Below the pieces are notes generated by a model that was not told where the DNA came from, ran no database searches, and worked only from the letters and a program-made list of their open reading frames with translations. A stretch of 64,000 bases of DNA from Liolophura sinensis (lineage: Eukaryota > Mollusca > Polyplacophora > Chitonida > Chitonidae), in NCBI RefSeq assembly GCF_032854445.1, contig NC_088295.1:1862501-1926500 (forward strand), given 5' to 3'. Every line of letters begins with the position of its first letter. Position 1 is the first letter of the stretch. Positions 39,901-51,900 of this stretch are shown here, piece after piece. Both the position numbers and the translations under genes were made by a program.

Positions 39901-42900
39901 TGGTGTGTCCTGGTACCACCTTTATACCAGCCAAGTTACAGTTTTATCCATTTAAGTTTTGTATTAAAATCGTGGGGCTGTCTCCACGTGGGGCTATCTC
40001 CACGTGGGGGCTGTCTCCACGTGGGGCTGTCTCCACATGGGGGCTGTCTCCACGTGGGGCTATCTCCCCTTGTGGGCTGTCTCCACGTGGGGCTGTCTCC
40101 ATATTTGTGCGTAATCACATCACCTTCAGTCTACTGCTTTCATCTGTAATTTGGTTACCACCACTGAAAACTGAGATAATTTGTACTGTCTGTTCCCACT
40201 CCACAGCGACTCGCCCCCTCCTTCGTCAGATAGAGAACCTCCAGTCCACCTACATGGCCCAGTCCAGCTCGTGGGAAACTGTGGAGAAAAACATCACAGA
40301 GAGGCTAGGTAAGGAGAAACCAGCTCTGTATGTGTAGTGGGTTATTGTCAGCCCATCTCATGGGAACTGTGGAGAAAAACATCACAGAGAGGCTAGGTAA
40401 GGAGAAACCTGCTCTGTATGTCTAGTGTGTTATGGTCAGTCCAGCTCATGGGAAACCTTGGAGAAAAACATCACAGAGAGGTTAGGTAAGGAGAAACTTT
40501 CTCTGCATGTGTAGTACGTTATTGTCAGTCCAGCTCATGGGAAACTGTGGAGAAAAACATCACAGAGAGGCTAGGTAAGGAGAAACCTACTCTGCATGAT
40601 ATGGTCAGTCCAGCTCATGGGAAACCGTGGAGAAAAACATCACAGAGAGGCTAGGTGAGGAGAAACCTACTCTGCATGATTTGGTCAGTCCAGCTCATGG
40701 GAAACCGTGGAGAAAAACATCACAGAGAGGCTAGGTGAGGAGAATCCAGCTCTGTATGTGTAGTGTGTTACTGAACAGGTCTCATGGATTAAAGATTTTA
40801 TAGAAGTTGTGTTGATACAGAGAGAGAGAGATGGCCATAAGTAATCCTGGTGCCATGTGATGTTTGTGGCAGGTGAGGCTCAGATGCATTTAGCCATGGC
40901 TACAGAGAAGGAGCGAGTGGCCAGTGAGAAGGTACTGGAGTTGACAGCACAGGTAACCACACTAGAGGCTCAGAACACCCGGTACAGACAAGAGAAATCT
41001 CAGCTGACCGCTCAGAACGAAATGCTCAAGACCAAAGTAGAGATGCTTGAAGATGGAAAAAACAAGTAAGATCATTTTCGAAGGTGCCTGCAGTTTTTTT
41101 GTTTCGGACCAGTTAAGCAGTTTGTGCAGAGCCCAGCGTGTGTCTGTGAAGGACAAAATGACACATGGGCACAATCACTGGTCAGAACTTAATTGCCAAA
41201 AGGAGGCTTGGGAACTTTTTTGTTTAAAATGTTTAAAAAAAATGATTTCATGAGATCAGGTGATGGCAGATGTAATTTGGAGGTAGAGTAAGGCAGTTTT
41301 AGACTTTCTTGAGAAACTTCAGGCTATTTTCTGACCTTCAATTCCAGTGCCTGTATAAACAGTGTGGATATTTATAGACTCTGCATATATAAATTTTCTG
41401 AGAGTCATTTGCATGAAAATATGTTATACCTCCATCCAGATATGTTCTTTCTTACTGTTGTTTTCTTCTCTCAGTGAGCGTGCACAGATCGAGACGATCC
41501 AGCAGAGTCTGAGCCAGGAGATCAGCGAACTGAAGCGAGAGAAGGTAAGTGAGTCTGTCATCTGTCAGCTCTACCTGTGAGGTTTGTTTACTTCCGTCTG
41601 TGACCATGTACAGATAGAGGCCATCCAGCAGAGTCTGAGCCAGGAGATCAGCGAGCTGAAGCGAGAGAAGGTAAGTGAGTCTGTCATCTGTCAGCTCTAC
41701 CCGTGAGGTGTGTTTACTTCCATCTGTGACCATGTACAGATAGAGGCCATCCAGCAGAGTCTGAGCCAGGAGATCAGCGAACTGAAGCGAGAGAAGGTAA
41801 GTGAGTCTGTCATCTGTCAGCTCTACCTGTGAGGTTTATTTACTTCCGTCTGTGACCATGTACAGATAGAGGCCATCCAGCAGAGTCTGAGTCAGGAGGT
41901 CAGCGAACTGAAGCGAGAGAAGGTAAGTGAGTCTGTCATCTGTCAGCTCTACGTGTGAGGTTTATTTACTTTCGTCTGTGACCATGTACAGATAGAGGTC
42001 ATCCAGCAGAGTCTGAGCCAGGAGATCAGCGAACTGAAGCGAGAGAAGGTAAGTGAGTCTGTCATCTGTCAGCTCTACCTGTGAGGTTTATTTACTTCCG
42101 TCTGTGACCATGTACAGATAGAGGTCATCCAGCAGAGTCTGAGTCAGGAGGTCAGCGAACTGAAGCGAGAGAAGGTAAGTGAGTCTGTCATCTGTCAGCT
42201 CTACCTGTGAGGTTTATTTACTTCCGTCTGTGACCATGTACAGATAGAGGCCATCCAGCAGAGTCTGAGCCAGGAGATCAGCGAACTGAAGCGAGAGAAG
42301 GTAAGTGAGTCTGTCATCTGTCAGCTCTACCCGTGAGGTTTGTTTACTTCCGTCTGTGACCATGTACAGATAGAGGCCATCCAGCAGAGTCTGAGCCAGG
42401 AGATCAGCGAACTGAAGCGAGAGAAGGTAAGTGAGTCTGTCATCTGTCAGCTCTACCTGTGAGGTTTATTTACTTCCGACTGTGACCATGTACAGATAGA
42501 GGCCATCCAGCAGAGTCTGAGCCAGGAGATCAGCGAACTGAAGCGAGAGAAGGTAAGTGAGTCTGTCATCTGTCAGCTCTACCTGTGAGGTTTATTTACT
42601 TCCGTCTGTGACCATGTACAGATAGAGGCCATCCAGCAGAGTCTGAGCCAGGAGATCAGTGAACTGAAGCGAGAGAAGGTAAGTGAGTCTGTCATCTGTC
42701 AGCTCTACCCGTGAGGTTTATTTACTTCCGTCTGTGACCATGCACAGATAGAAGCGATCAGTGAACTGAAACGACAGGAGGTAAGTGAGTCTGTCATCTG
42801 TCATTTCTGCTTGCATGTGTTGCCATACAGAGGTATTGATCAGGCACACCTCTGTGTGTTCTGCTTACCTCCAAACCAAAAGATTGTTTGAAGCAAGAGA

Positions 42901-45900
42901 GTGATACAGTGCATGAATCCCATGACTCTCAGGCATTTGTTCTGCCATTTTGCCAAGCTGCGTTGTTGAATATGCTTTTTCTGAATACAGATGCTTCTGG
43001 AAAATCAGCTTGAGATGGTGAAGACCAAGACAGAAAATGAAAAGAAAAAGGTGGCATTACTCCAGGAGCAGCTCAAAGAAAAGGTTTGTGAATATTGTTT
43101 GAATACGCTTTTTGCAAGGCCATTCGTGATAACGTGTCAGGACGTCCTATTACTTTCTCCATGGCTTGTTTGAGGGTTGAGTTTGAAGGTCATAATTCAG
43201 ACAATGTAAACTAAAACAATGCCGGAAGTCGGTTTCCTCAGTTCATTGTGTAAAATGAAATTAGAAGTTATACCAAAACATTCACCCCGAGCTCTCAAGT
43301 TTCCTTCCCAAAAGCACTCAAGTTTCCTCCACCCAAGCACTCAAGTTTTCTCCACAAAAGCACTCAAGTTTCCTCCACCCAATCAGCAAAGTTTCCTCCA
43401 CCCAAGCACTCAAGTTTCCTCCACCCAATTGTGGAACCACCCAAACTGAAAAGTTTGGCATTCAGCAACTATCAAACAATGAATGAAATAAATATTTTTC
43501 TTTACCTCCCAGAAATCCAATGAATGTCAGATGAAACATCTCAGCGGTTATGTCACATCTGCTTTTGTGCAGACATGAAACCCTGGTTGAACAGCAGAAT
43601 AAAGTACCATTGCCAGTATTTGTGGAGTACTATTTGATACAGTAATAGTGAGACCATTTGTAAATGTACTGGACGAGGCTGGATTACAAATTGTTGTGAT
43701 GCTTTGATGTTGATGATTAAAACCTTTATGCTGCTGTATAGTGCGTGGTTGTTAATTATGTCCGACTGCACAAATGACCCTTAGTCAGTAGTTTATAACA
43801 ACGTTGGGGTAGAGCAAGCTCTGTGAAGCTTTATTCCCGCCAATATTGTCGTGTATGGATATATCTCTGTATGATATATATCTCTCTATGATATACATGT
43901 ATATGGTATATCTCTCTATCAAATATATGGTATATCTCTCTATGATATATATGGTATATTAGTGAATAAAAAATCAATTAATCAGTCAATCAAACAGTTA
44001 TTTAGAATAATATTTTTGGTGACTGTCAGGAAAAAGAGCGTCCACGATCCAGAGGGACGCCCTCACCTGCCCAGTTGAACCGACAAGAGAGTATCCCCAG
44101 TATCCCTGACCCCCTCACTCAGCTGCCTGCCTTCACACAGGTAAGGTTATTTGTTTATTTATTTATTAGGGGTTAAATTGACAAGAGGCCATGTTTCACT
44201 GGTTACGTGTTACCATTTGTCATTTATCACTTTGTCATTGCTTCTCTGGTTTACTCTCTATATCGTAAATCTTTCATTATATTTTACGCTGTACTCCAGA
44301 ATATTTCACGTGTACTATGGGCAGGGAAACTGGAAACCAGGGGGAGCCTAGTGTACTACCTACCATATTGCTGTCTGTCTGCATACTGTTAAGGCTAATG
44401 TAACAGATGTAGAGACCACTGGTGCGGAATGAGGTCTGCCATAGCCCTTTATGTTGTATCCCTTCTTAATTTAGGTTTTTGCTGGTGGACTAAGCATCCT
44501 CAAGGTCTGGCCCCTTTACATCATTTTAGTGTTATTATATGTTAAATGTGATGACAATACAGCATTTTGAGTACTTCTAGACCAGTGATATCTCATGAAT
44601 TTCACTTAACATTACCGTATGTTTTTGACCTAAATCTGCTAGGGCTATGTGGCTAGGGCAAGGGTGGATTTACAAGAGAACTGTCAGCACATTTCACAGG
44701 TTATGTTGGACTCTTTGCCAATTATCATACTCTGGTTTTTATGTTTCTAAAACTAAACTACATTTAACTTAACTTATTAAATTTAGTGTTCTTGTATTGA
44801 CATGTAAATGTGTATGTAGATGTAGTGACTACTGTATAATGATATCTGTGTGCTTGTATTGATATGATTTTCTGCACTTATAAGTCGAGCCAAGCGAAAA
44901 TACTAGCGAGATTGAGATTAGAACTCAAGACTTAGCTTTCTATCTCTATCGCTGTACCAACTGAGCTGGACACCATAAGTTGATGGTTTATGTGATGGCT
45001 ATATGAGGTGCTGTATATTTCCTTATTTTCAATGTGGATGACATAAAAAAAAATGTTGTTTTCAATATATTACATTTCCAGCATCTGTTGTTTTGTGTTA
45101 TTACAAATTTGGGCCATTAAATCTATGGTAAAGTTTCTTTTGGCCGTCAGTTTATTACATTTCTTGACCAACCTTTTGGAAAAGTGAAGATATCAGCATG
45201 TTGTTCATTGGATAGTCTAATCATGTCAGAAAGAGCTGTTCCCAGAGCTGAAGTTACTGTTGGCATGTCTGCATTCTACAGTCTTTTGACCATTAGAACA
45301 GTGTTCCAAAAAGTAGTTGGGGTAATGGGGAAATAAATGAGGGACACCTTTTTGGACTTAAGGCCCGAGACATCAGTCCACTGTGCCTGTCATGTGGATA
45401 TCTAGCAGGTACACGTCTTTGGTGGGGTCAGTGTGTAGCTAGAGCTGTGTGTGTAGACAGGGCCATGTAGAGTCTGACCTCAGGCTATCTGTACAGACTC
45501 AGGGAATACAGGATGTACACATTGATTTGTCTGTAGAGTGTACCAACTTACTGGTTAACTGTTGACTTGTATGAGACCCCAATTCTTCACCCCTGTCCCC
45601 ATCCTAACCCCAACCTCAGTCCTACCCAGCCATCAGTGTCACCATTGTCCAGGAACAGCTTAAGGCCTGCTTGACTGGCTCAGCCCTGAACAGAGCTGTC
45701 TGAAGTCACTGAGCCGTGGCATGCAGTCTGATCTTATTATAACTCGCAGCCTATGCACACCCTATACTACTGTTTATCTAGGTCAGTGTCAGTTTACTGA
45801 ACAGACACCTGCAATGTGTATATCAAATTTAGCCATAGTTTCTAATCTGTTCATTGTAATGTTAATATAATTGTATTAAAAAATACAGAAAATTTACCTT

Positions 45901-48900
45901 TATTTAAATGTATGATGTGAAAATATTAGTACTCCGTTTAATCTAAATGATGATGTTGTTCAGCTAACCCAAATGAAACCCCTGTGCTGGTACACGGATT
46001 TTGTCTGTATTAGTGGTTTACGCATACATGGCTTGGTATCGCTTCTCGGCCTTTTGGCTAAGATCAAAGTGTAGTATCTGTTCTTATCAGCTTAATATCT
46101 GATACGTCCTCCATTGGAGGACATCGATATTAAACTGATTTTTGGAACTTGGTGAGAGACTTGGGGCTTGCTCCATCCTTACCACGGGTTAGCCTGGTAT
46201 TGCAGTACCTCCAGGAATGGCCCACTTCTTAATCAAATCAAAACCAGATTTCCATGCTGCGTTGTATAAGAGCATGTTAACACATGTGATCTGTGTTGTA
46301 GAGAATGAGAATTGCTTATTCAGAACAGCTGCTTAGTGATTTATCAGAGCAGCTATATTCTCTTTACATTTGCTGATGGAAATCTGTAAGTGAGTGGTGA
46401 TATATTTCTGGGATAAGCAACATGATGAGAAGGGATACATCACAGTTGTAAATCAGCTGTGCAAGGTGTTGTGATCGCCTTGTAAACTCTTTGGGGAGCA
46501 CCTGTGTGCAGGTCTTTCATATGTATCTGCATAGTAAATTATCAGCTGTCTGTACTTCAGTACTTAGCCAAATTCATCCACCTTTTCACATATGTAAATT
46601 ATCAGCTGTCTGTACTACACTACTTAGCCCAATTCATCCACCTTTTCACATATGTAAATTATCAGCTGTCTGTACTTCAGTACTTAGCCAAATTCATCCA
46701 CCTTTTCACATATGAAAGAGCAACATTCAGTGCCATTTATGTGCATTTTACTTTGATTTTGGAGACAAAACTACATTGGCTGGATTGGCCAGTGCTCAGA
46801 GCTTCACAAAAAGTATAATTTTGTCAGTCAGCACAGAATAATGCTTTCAGAATATGCTTGAATAAACACCTTGCAAACATGCGGACAGTTTGAAGAATTA
46901 CAGTAGTCGGAATGTATTTGGTCCAGGTTGAATTTATTTCAAAATTCAATAGTTCTGCTTATGGAATTGTGTTTTTGTTGTTTGTTTTTGTTGTTTGTTT
47001 TTTTGGGGGGCTGGTACTTTGAACATGTTCTATTTGAGGCATTCACTGCAGGGGCCTGGCTGACTGAACAGACTTCTGTGTCTTTTTCTCAAATACATGC
47101 CTTCTCCAGTGTACCCACATGGCCAAGATGCCATCATATGTGGAGACGTTTGCCATGTGCTCAGATTGGTGCTTTGTACAAACTTTCTAACTTTATTGTA
47201 CCATAACAAAACTGAAGGTAAAGACCCTGGGATATATGAACTTATGTTGAGACGTTTGTTGTGGACCATGAAAAAACTGAAAGTAAATACCCTGGGATAT
47301 GAAGCTAAATACCCTGGGATATGTGAACTTATGTTTGATACGTTTGTTGTGGACCATGACAAAACTGAAAGTAAATACCCTGGGATATGTGAACTTATGT
47401 TGAGACGTTTGTTGTGTACCATGACAAAACTGAAAGTAAATACCCTGGGATATGAAGCTAAATACCCTGGGATATGTGATCTTATGTTGAGACGTTTGTT
47501 GTGTACCATAACAAAACTGAAGGTAAATACCCTGGGATATGTGAACTTATGTTGAGACGTTTGTTGTGTACCATGACAAGACTGAAAGTAAATTCCCTGT
47601 GATATGAAGCTAAAGACACTGGGATATGTGATCTTATGTTGAGACGTTTGTTGTGTACCATACCAAAACTGAAGGTAAATACCCTGGGATATGTGATCTT
47701 ATGTTGAGATGTTTGTTGTGTACCATGACAAAACTGAAAGTAAATACCCTGGGATATGAAGCTAAATACCTTGGGATATGTGATCTTATGTTGAGACATT
47801 TGTTGTGTACCATAACAAAGCTGAAGGTAAATACCCTGGGATATGTGATCTTATGTTGAGATGTTGGCTGTATGCACATCTTTGGTGTTTTGTTCAAACT
47901 TTGTAACTACATATTGTACAAGGACAAAACTGGAGATGGAGTTGTTTTCTTGCCAGGATGAGCTGGTGGAGAGGAGCCTGATGATGACCCCTCACTCTCC
48001 TAATGGGAACAAGATGACACTGTATGAGACACTAAGACAGACAGGAGCAGCTAATCTGCTGGAGAGCCTCACATCACAGCTCAAACAGAGGGAAGGGGAG
48101 ATAACACAACTACAGGTAAGGGCCATATGGCTTACTGCTCAGGAGAGTAAAATGAGCCAAATCTGTTCCATGGTTCTAAGACAGCTTGTCCATACAAGAA
48201 CATACACTGTTTCTTCTGATGGTATACAATGAAAAAGTTTTAGATAGAGCAGAACAGTGAAATACTTCAGCACTAATCACGTTAATGAAATTGTGCTGTG
48301 ACGTCTTTGCCAGAGTGAGATAGAAGGACTGGAAAGGACGAGAGAGTCGATGGCACGAGAATTGGTGAACCTATCTACCCAGAATGATGACCTCAAGGAT
48401 CAGATAGAGGGTCTGCCCCAGCTGGAGGCCAAGCATGCGGTATGTTGCACTGATAAATTTCCTAATCATCATTCATACAAGTTTTTTCTGAACCCAAGGT
48501 TGTCTTTTCTCCTGGTTAGTGTACAGTGCTGTCCGTCATGTTACAAGTCAGGATAAAGGATAAGGGGGTGGATTTAAGCTTACATTTTGCACATTTAGTT
48601 TTGATAATTCAGCTTTATAGGCTTTAAAATTACTAGATTTTATATCTGTAAATTTGATCAGTTGTGCATGTGGCTCTTGAAACCTATGTGTTTTAAACCT
48701 TACATGACTTACAGTCCTGTACATGTATGTGTCACCTGCATTTAGCCATTTAGCCAGCTGTATTTGGTCAGGTGTGTTTCATGAGTTATATTCCTGTACA
48801 TGTCACATATTTGGTCAGGTGTGTTACAAGAGTTAGTCCAGTGCATGTCACCTGCATTTGATCAGGTTTGTTACATGAGTTAGTCCAGTGCATGTCTCCT

Positions 48901-51900
48901 GCATTTGATCAGGTGTGTTACATGAGTTAGTCCAGTGCATGTCACCTGCATTTGATCAGGTTTGTTACATGAGTTAGTCCTGTGTGTGTCACCTGCATTT
49001 GATCAGGTTTGTTTTATGAGTTAGTCCTGTGAGTGTCACCTGCATTTGGTCAGGTGTGTTTCATGAGTTAGTCCAGTACATGTCACATGCATTTGATTAG
49101 GTGTGTTACATGAGTTAGTCCAGTGCATGTCACCTGCATTTGATCAGGTGTGTTACATGAGTTAGTCCCATGTGTGACACCTGCATTTGATCAGGTGTGT
49201 TACATGAGTTAGTCAAGTGGATGTCACCTGCATTTGGTCAGGTGTGTTACATGAGTTAGTCCAGTGCATGTCACCTGCATTTGGTCAGGTTTGTTACATG
49301 AGTTAGTCCAGTGCATGTCACCTGCATTTGGTCAGGTTTGTTACAAGAGTTAGTCCAGTGTGTGTCACCTGCATTTGATCAGGTTTGTTTTATGAATTAG
49401 TCTTGTGTGTTTCACCTGCATTTGATCAGGTGTGTTACATGAGTTAGTCCAGTGCATGTCACCTGCATTTGATCAGGTTTGTTTTATGAGTTAGTCCTGT
49501 GAGTGTCACCTGCATTTGATCAGGTGTGTTACATGAGTTAGTCCAGTGCGAGTCACGTGCATTTGATCAGGTTTTTTACATGAGTTAGTCCAGTGAATGT
49601 CACCTGCATTTGATCAGGTTATCAGGTTTGTTACATGAGTTAGTCCAGTGCATGTCACCTGCATTTGATCAGGTGTGTTACATGAGTTAGTCCAGTGAAT
49701 GTCACCTGCATTTGATCAGGTGTGTTACATGAGTTAGTCCTGTGTGTGTCACCTGCATTTGGTCAGGTATGTTACATTAGTTAGTACTGTGTGTTTTACC
49801 TGCATTTGATCAGGTGTGTTACATGAGTTAGTCCAGTGCGAGTCACGTGCATTTGATCAGGTTTTTTACATGAGTTAGTCCAGTGCATGTCACCTGCATT
49901 TGGTCAGGTGTGTTACATGAGTTAGTCCTGTGTGTGTCACCTGCATTTGGTCAGGTATGTTACATTAGTTAGTACTGTGTGTTTCACCTGCATTTGATCA
50001 GGTGTGTTACATGAGTTAGTCCTGTGTGTGTCACCTGCATTTGGTCAGGTATGTTACATTAGTTAGTACTGTGTGTGTCACCTGCATTTGATCAGGTGTG
50101 TTACATGAATTAGTCCAGTGCGTGTCACCTGCATTGGATCAGGTTTATTTTATGAGTTAGTCCTTTGAGTGTCACCTGCATTTCATCAGGTGTGTTACAT
50201 GAGTTAGTTCAGTGCATGACACCTGCATTTGGTCAGGTGAGTTACATGAGTTAGTTCAGTGCGTGACACCTGCATTTGGTCATGTGTTTGATGAGTTATA
50301 GTCCTGTGCGCATCACCTGCATTTGGTCAGGTATGTTACATGAGTTAGTTCAGTGCGCGACACCTGTATTTGGTCAGGTGTGTTACATGAGTTAGTTAGT
50401 TACATGAGCAACACCTGTATTTGGTCAGGTGTCTTACATGAGTTAGTTCAGTGCGTGACACCTGTATTTGGTCAGTTGTGTTACATGAGTTAGTTCAGTG
50501 CGTGACACCTGTATTTGGTCAGGTGTCTTACATGAGTTAGTTCAGTACGTGACACCTGCATTTGGTCAGGTGTCTTACATGAGTTATAGTCCTGTATATG
50601 TCACCTGTAATTGATATCTGTAGAACTCTCTCTGGGAGATATATGGGGAGAAAGTTTCATTCACCTTTGTTTGGTTTCTGTTGTGGTAAACTCTTGATTG
50701 ATGTGATGTGTTATTGGCAGGACTTGGAGCAGAGATATAATGCCCTCCTGCAGATGTATGGAGAGAAAGTGGAAGAGACAGAGGAACTGAAATTAGACCT
50801 GCAGGATGTGAAGGAACTCTACAAATCACAGGTATATCCCTCCCCTCTACAAATCACGGTATATCCCTCTCCTCTACAAATCACAGGTATATCCTACCAT
50901 CTACAAATCACAGGTATATCCTCCCCTCTACAAATCACAGGTATATCCCTCCCCTATACAAATCACAGGTATATCCCTACCGTCTACAAATCACAGGTAT
51001 ATCCTCCCCTCTACAAATCACAGGTATATCCCTCCCCTATACAAATCACGGTATATCCCTCCCCTCTACAAATCACAGGTATATCCTCCCCTCTACAAAT
51101 CACAGGTATGTCTCTCCCCTCTACAAATCACAGGTATATCCCTCCCCTCTACAAATCACATGTATATCCCTCCCCTCTACAAATCACAGGTATATCCTCC
51201 CGTCTACAAATCACAGGTATATCCTCCCCTCTACAAATCACAGGTATGTACACACCACTGGAAAACACAGTATATCCCTCGCCTCTACACTCTCACGGTA
51301 TATCCCTCTCCTCTACAAATCACAGGTATAGCCTCCCCTCTACAAATCACAGGTATATCCTCCTCTCTACAAATCACAGGTATATCCTCCTCTCTACAAA
51401 TCACAGGTGTATCCTCCCCTCTACAAATCACAGGTATATCCTCCCGTCTACAAATCACAGGTATATCCCTCCCCTCTGCAAATCACGGTATATCCCTCCC
51501 CTCTACAAATCACAGGTATATCCTCCCCTCTACAAATCACAGGTATATCCTCCTCTCTACAAATCACAGGTATGTACTCCCCGCTGGAAAACACGGTATA
51601 TCCCTCCCCTCTACAAATCACAGGTATATCCTCCCCTCTACAAATCACAGGTACTTCCGTCCCTTCTACAAATCACAGGTGTATCCCTCCTTTCTATAAA
51701 TCACAGGTATATCCCTCCCTTCTACAAATCACAGGTGTATCGCTCATTTCTGTAAGTCACGGGTATATAATTCTCGCTACAGATCACAGGTGTATCCGCC
51801 CCTCTACAAATCACAGGTATATACTCCCCTATACAAATCACAGGTATATCCTTCCCTTCTATAAATCACAGGTATATCCCTCCCCTTTATAAATCACAAG

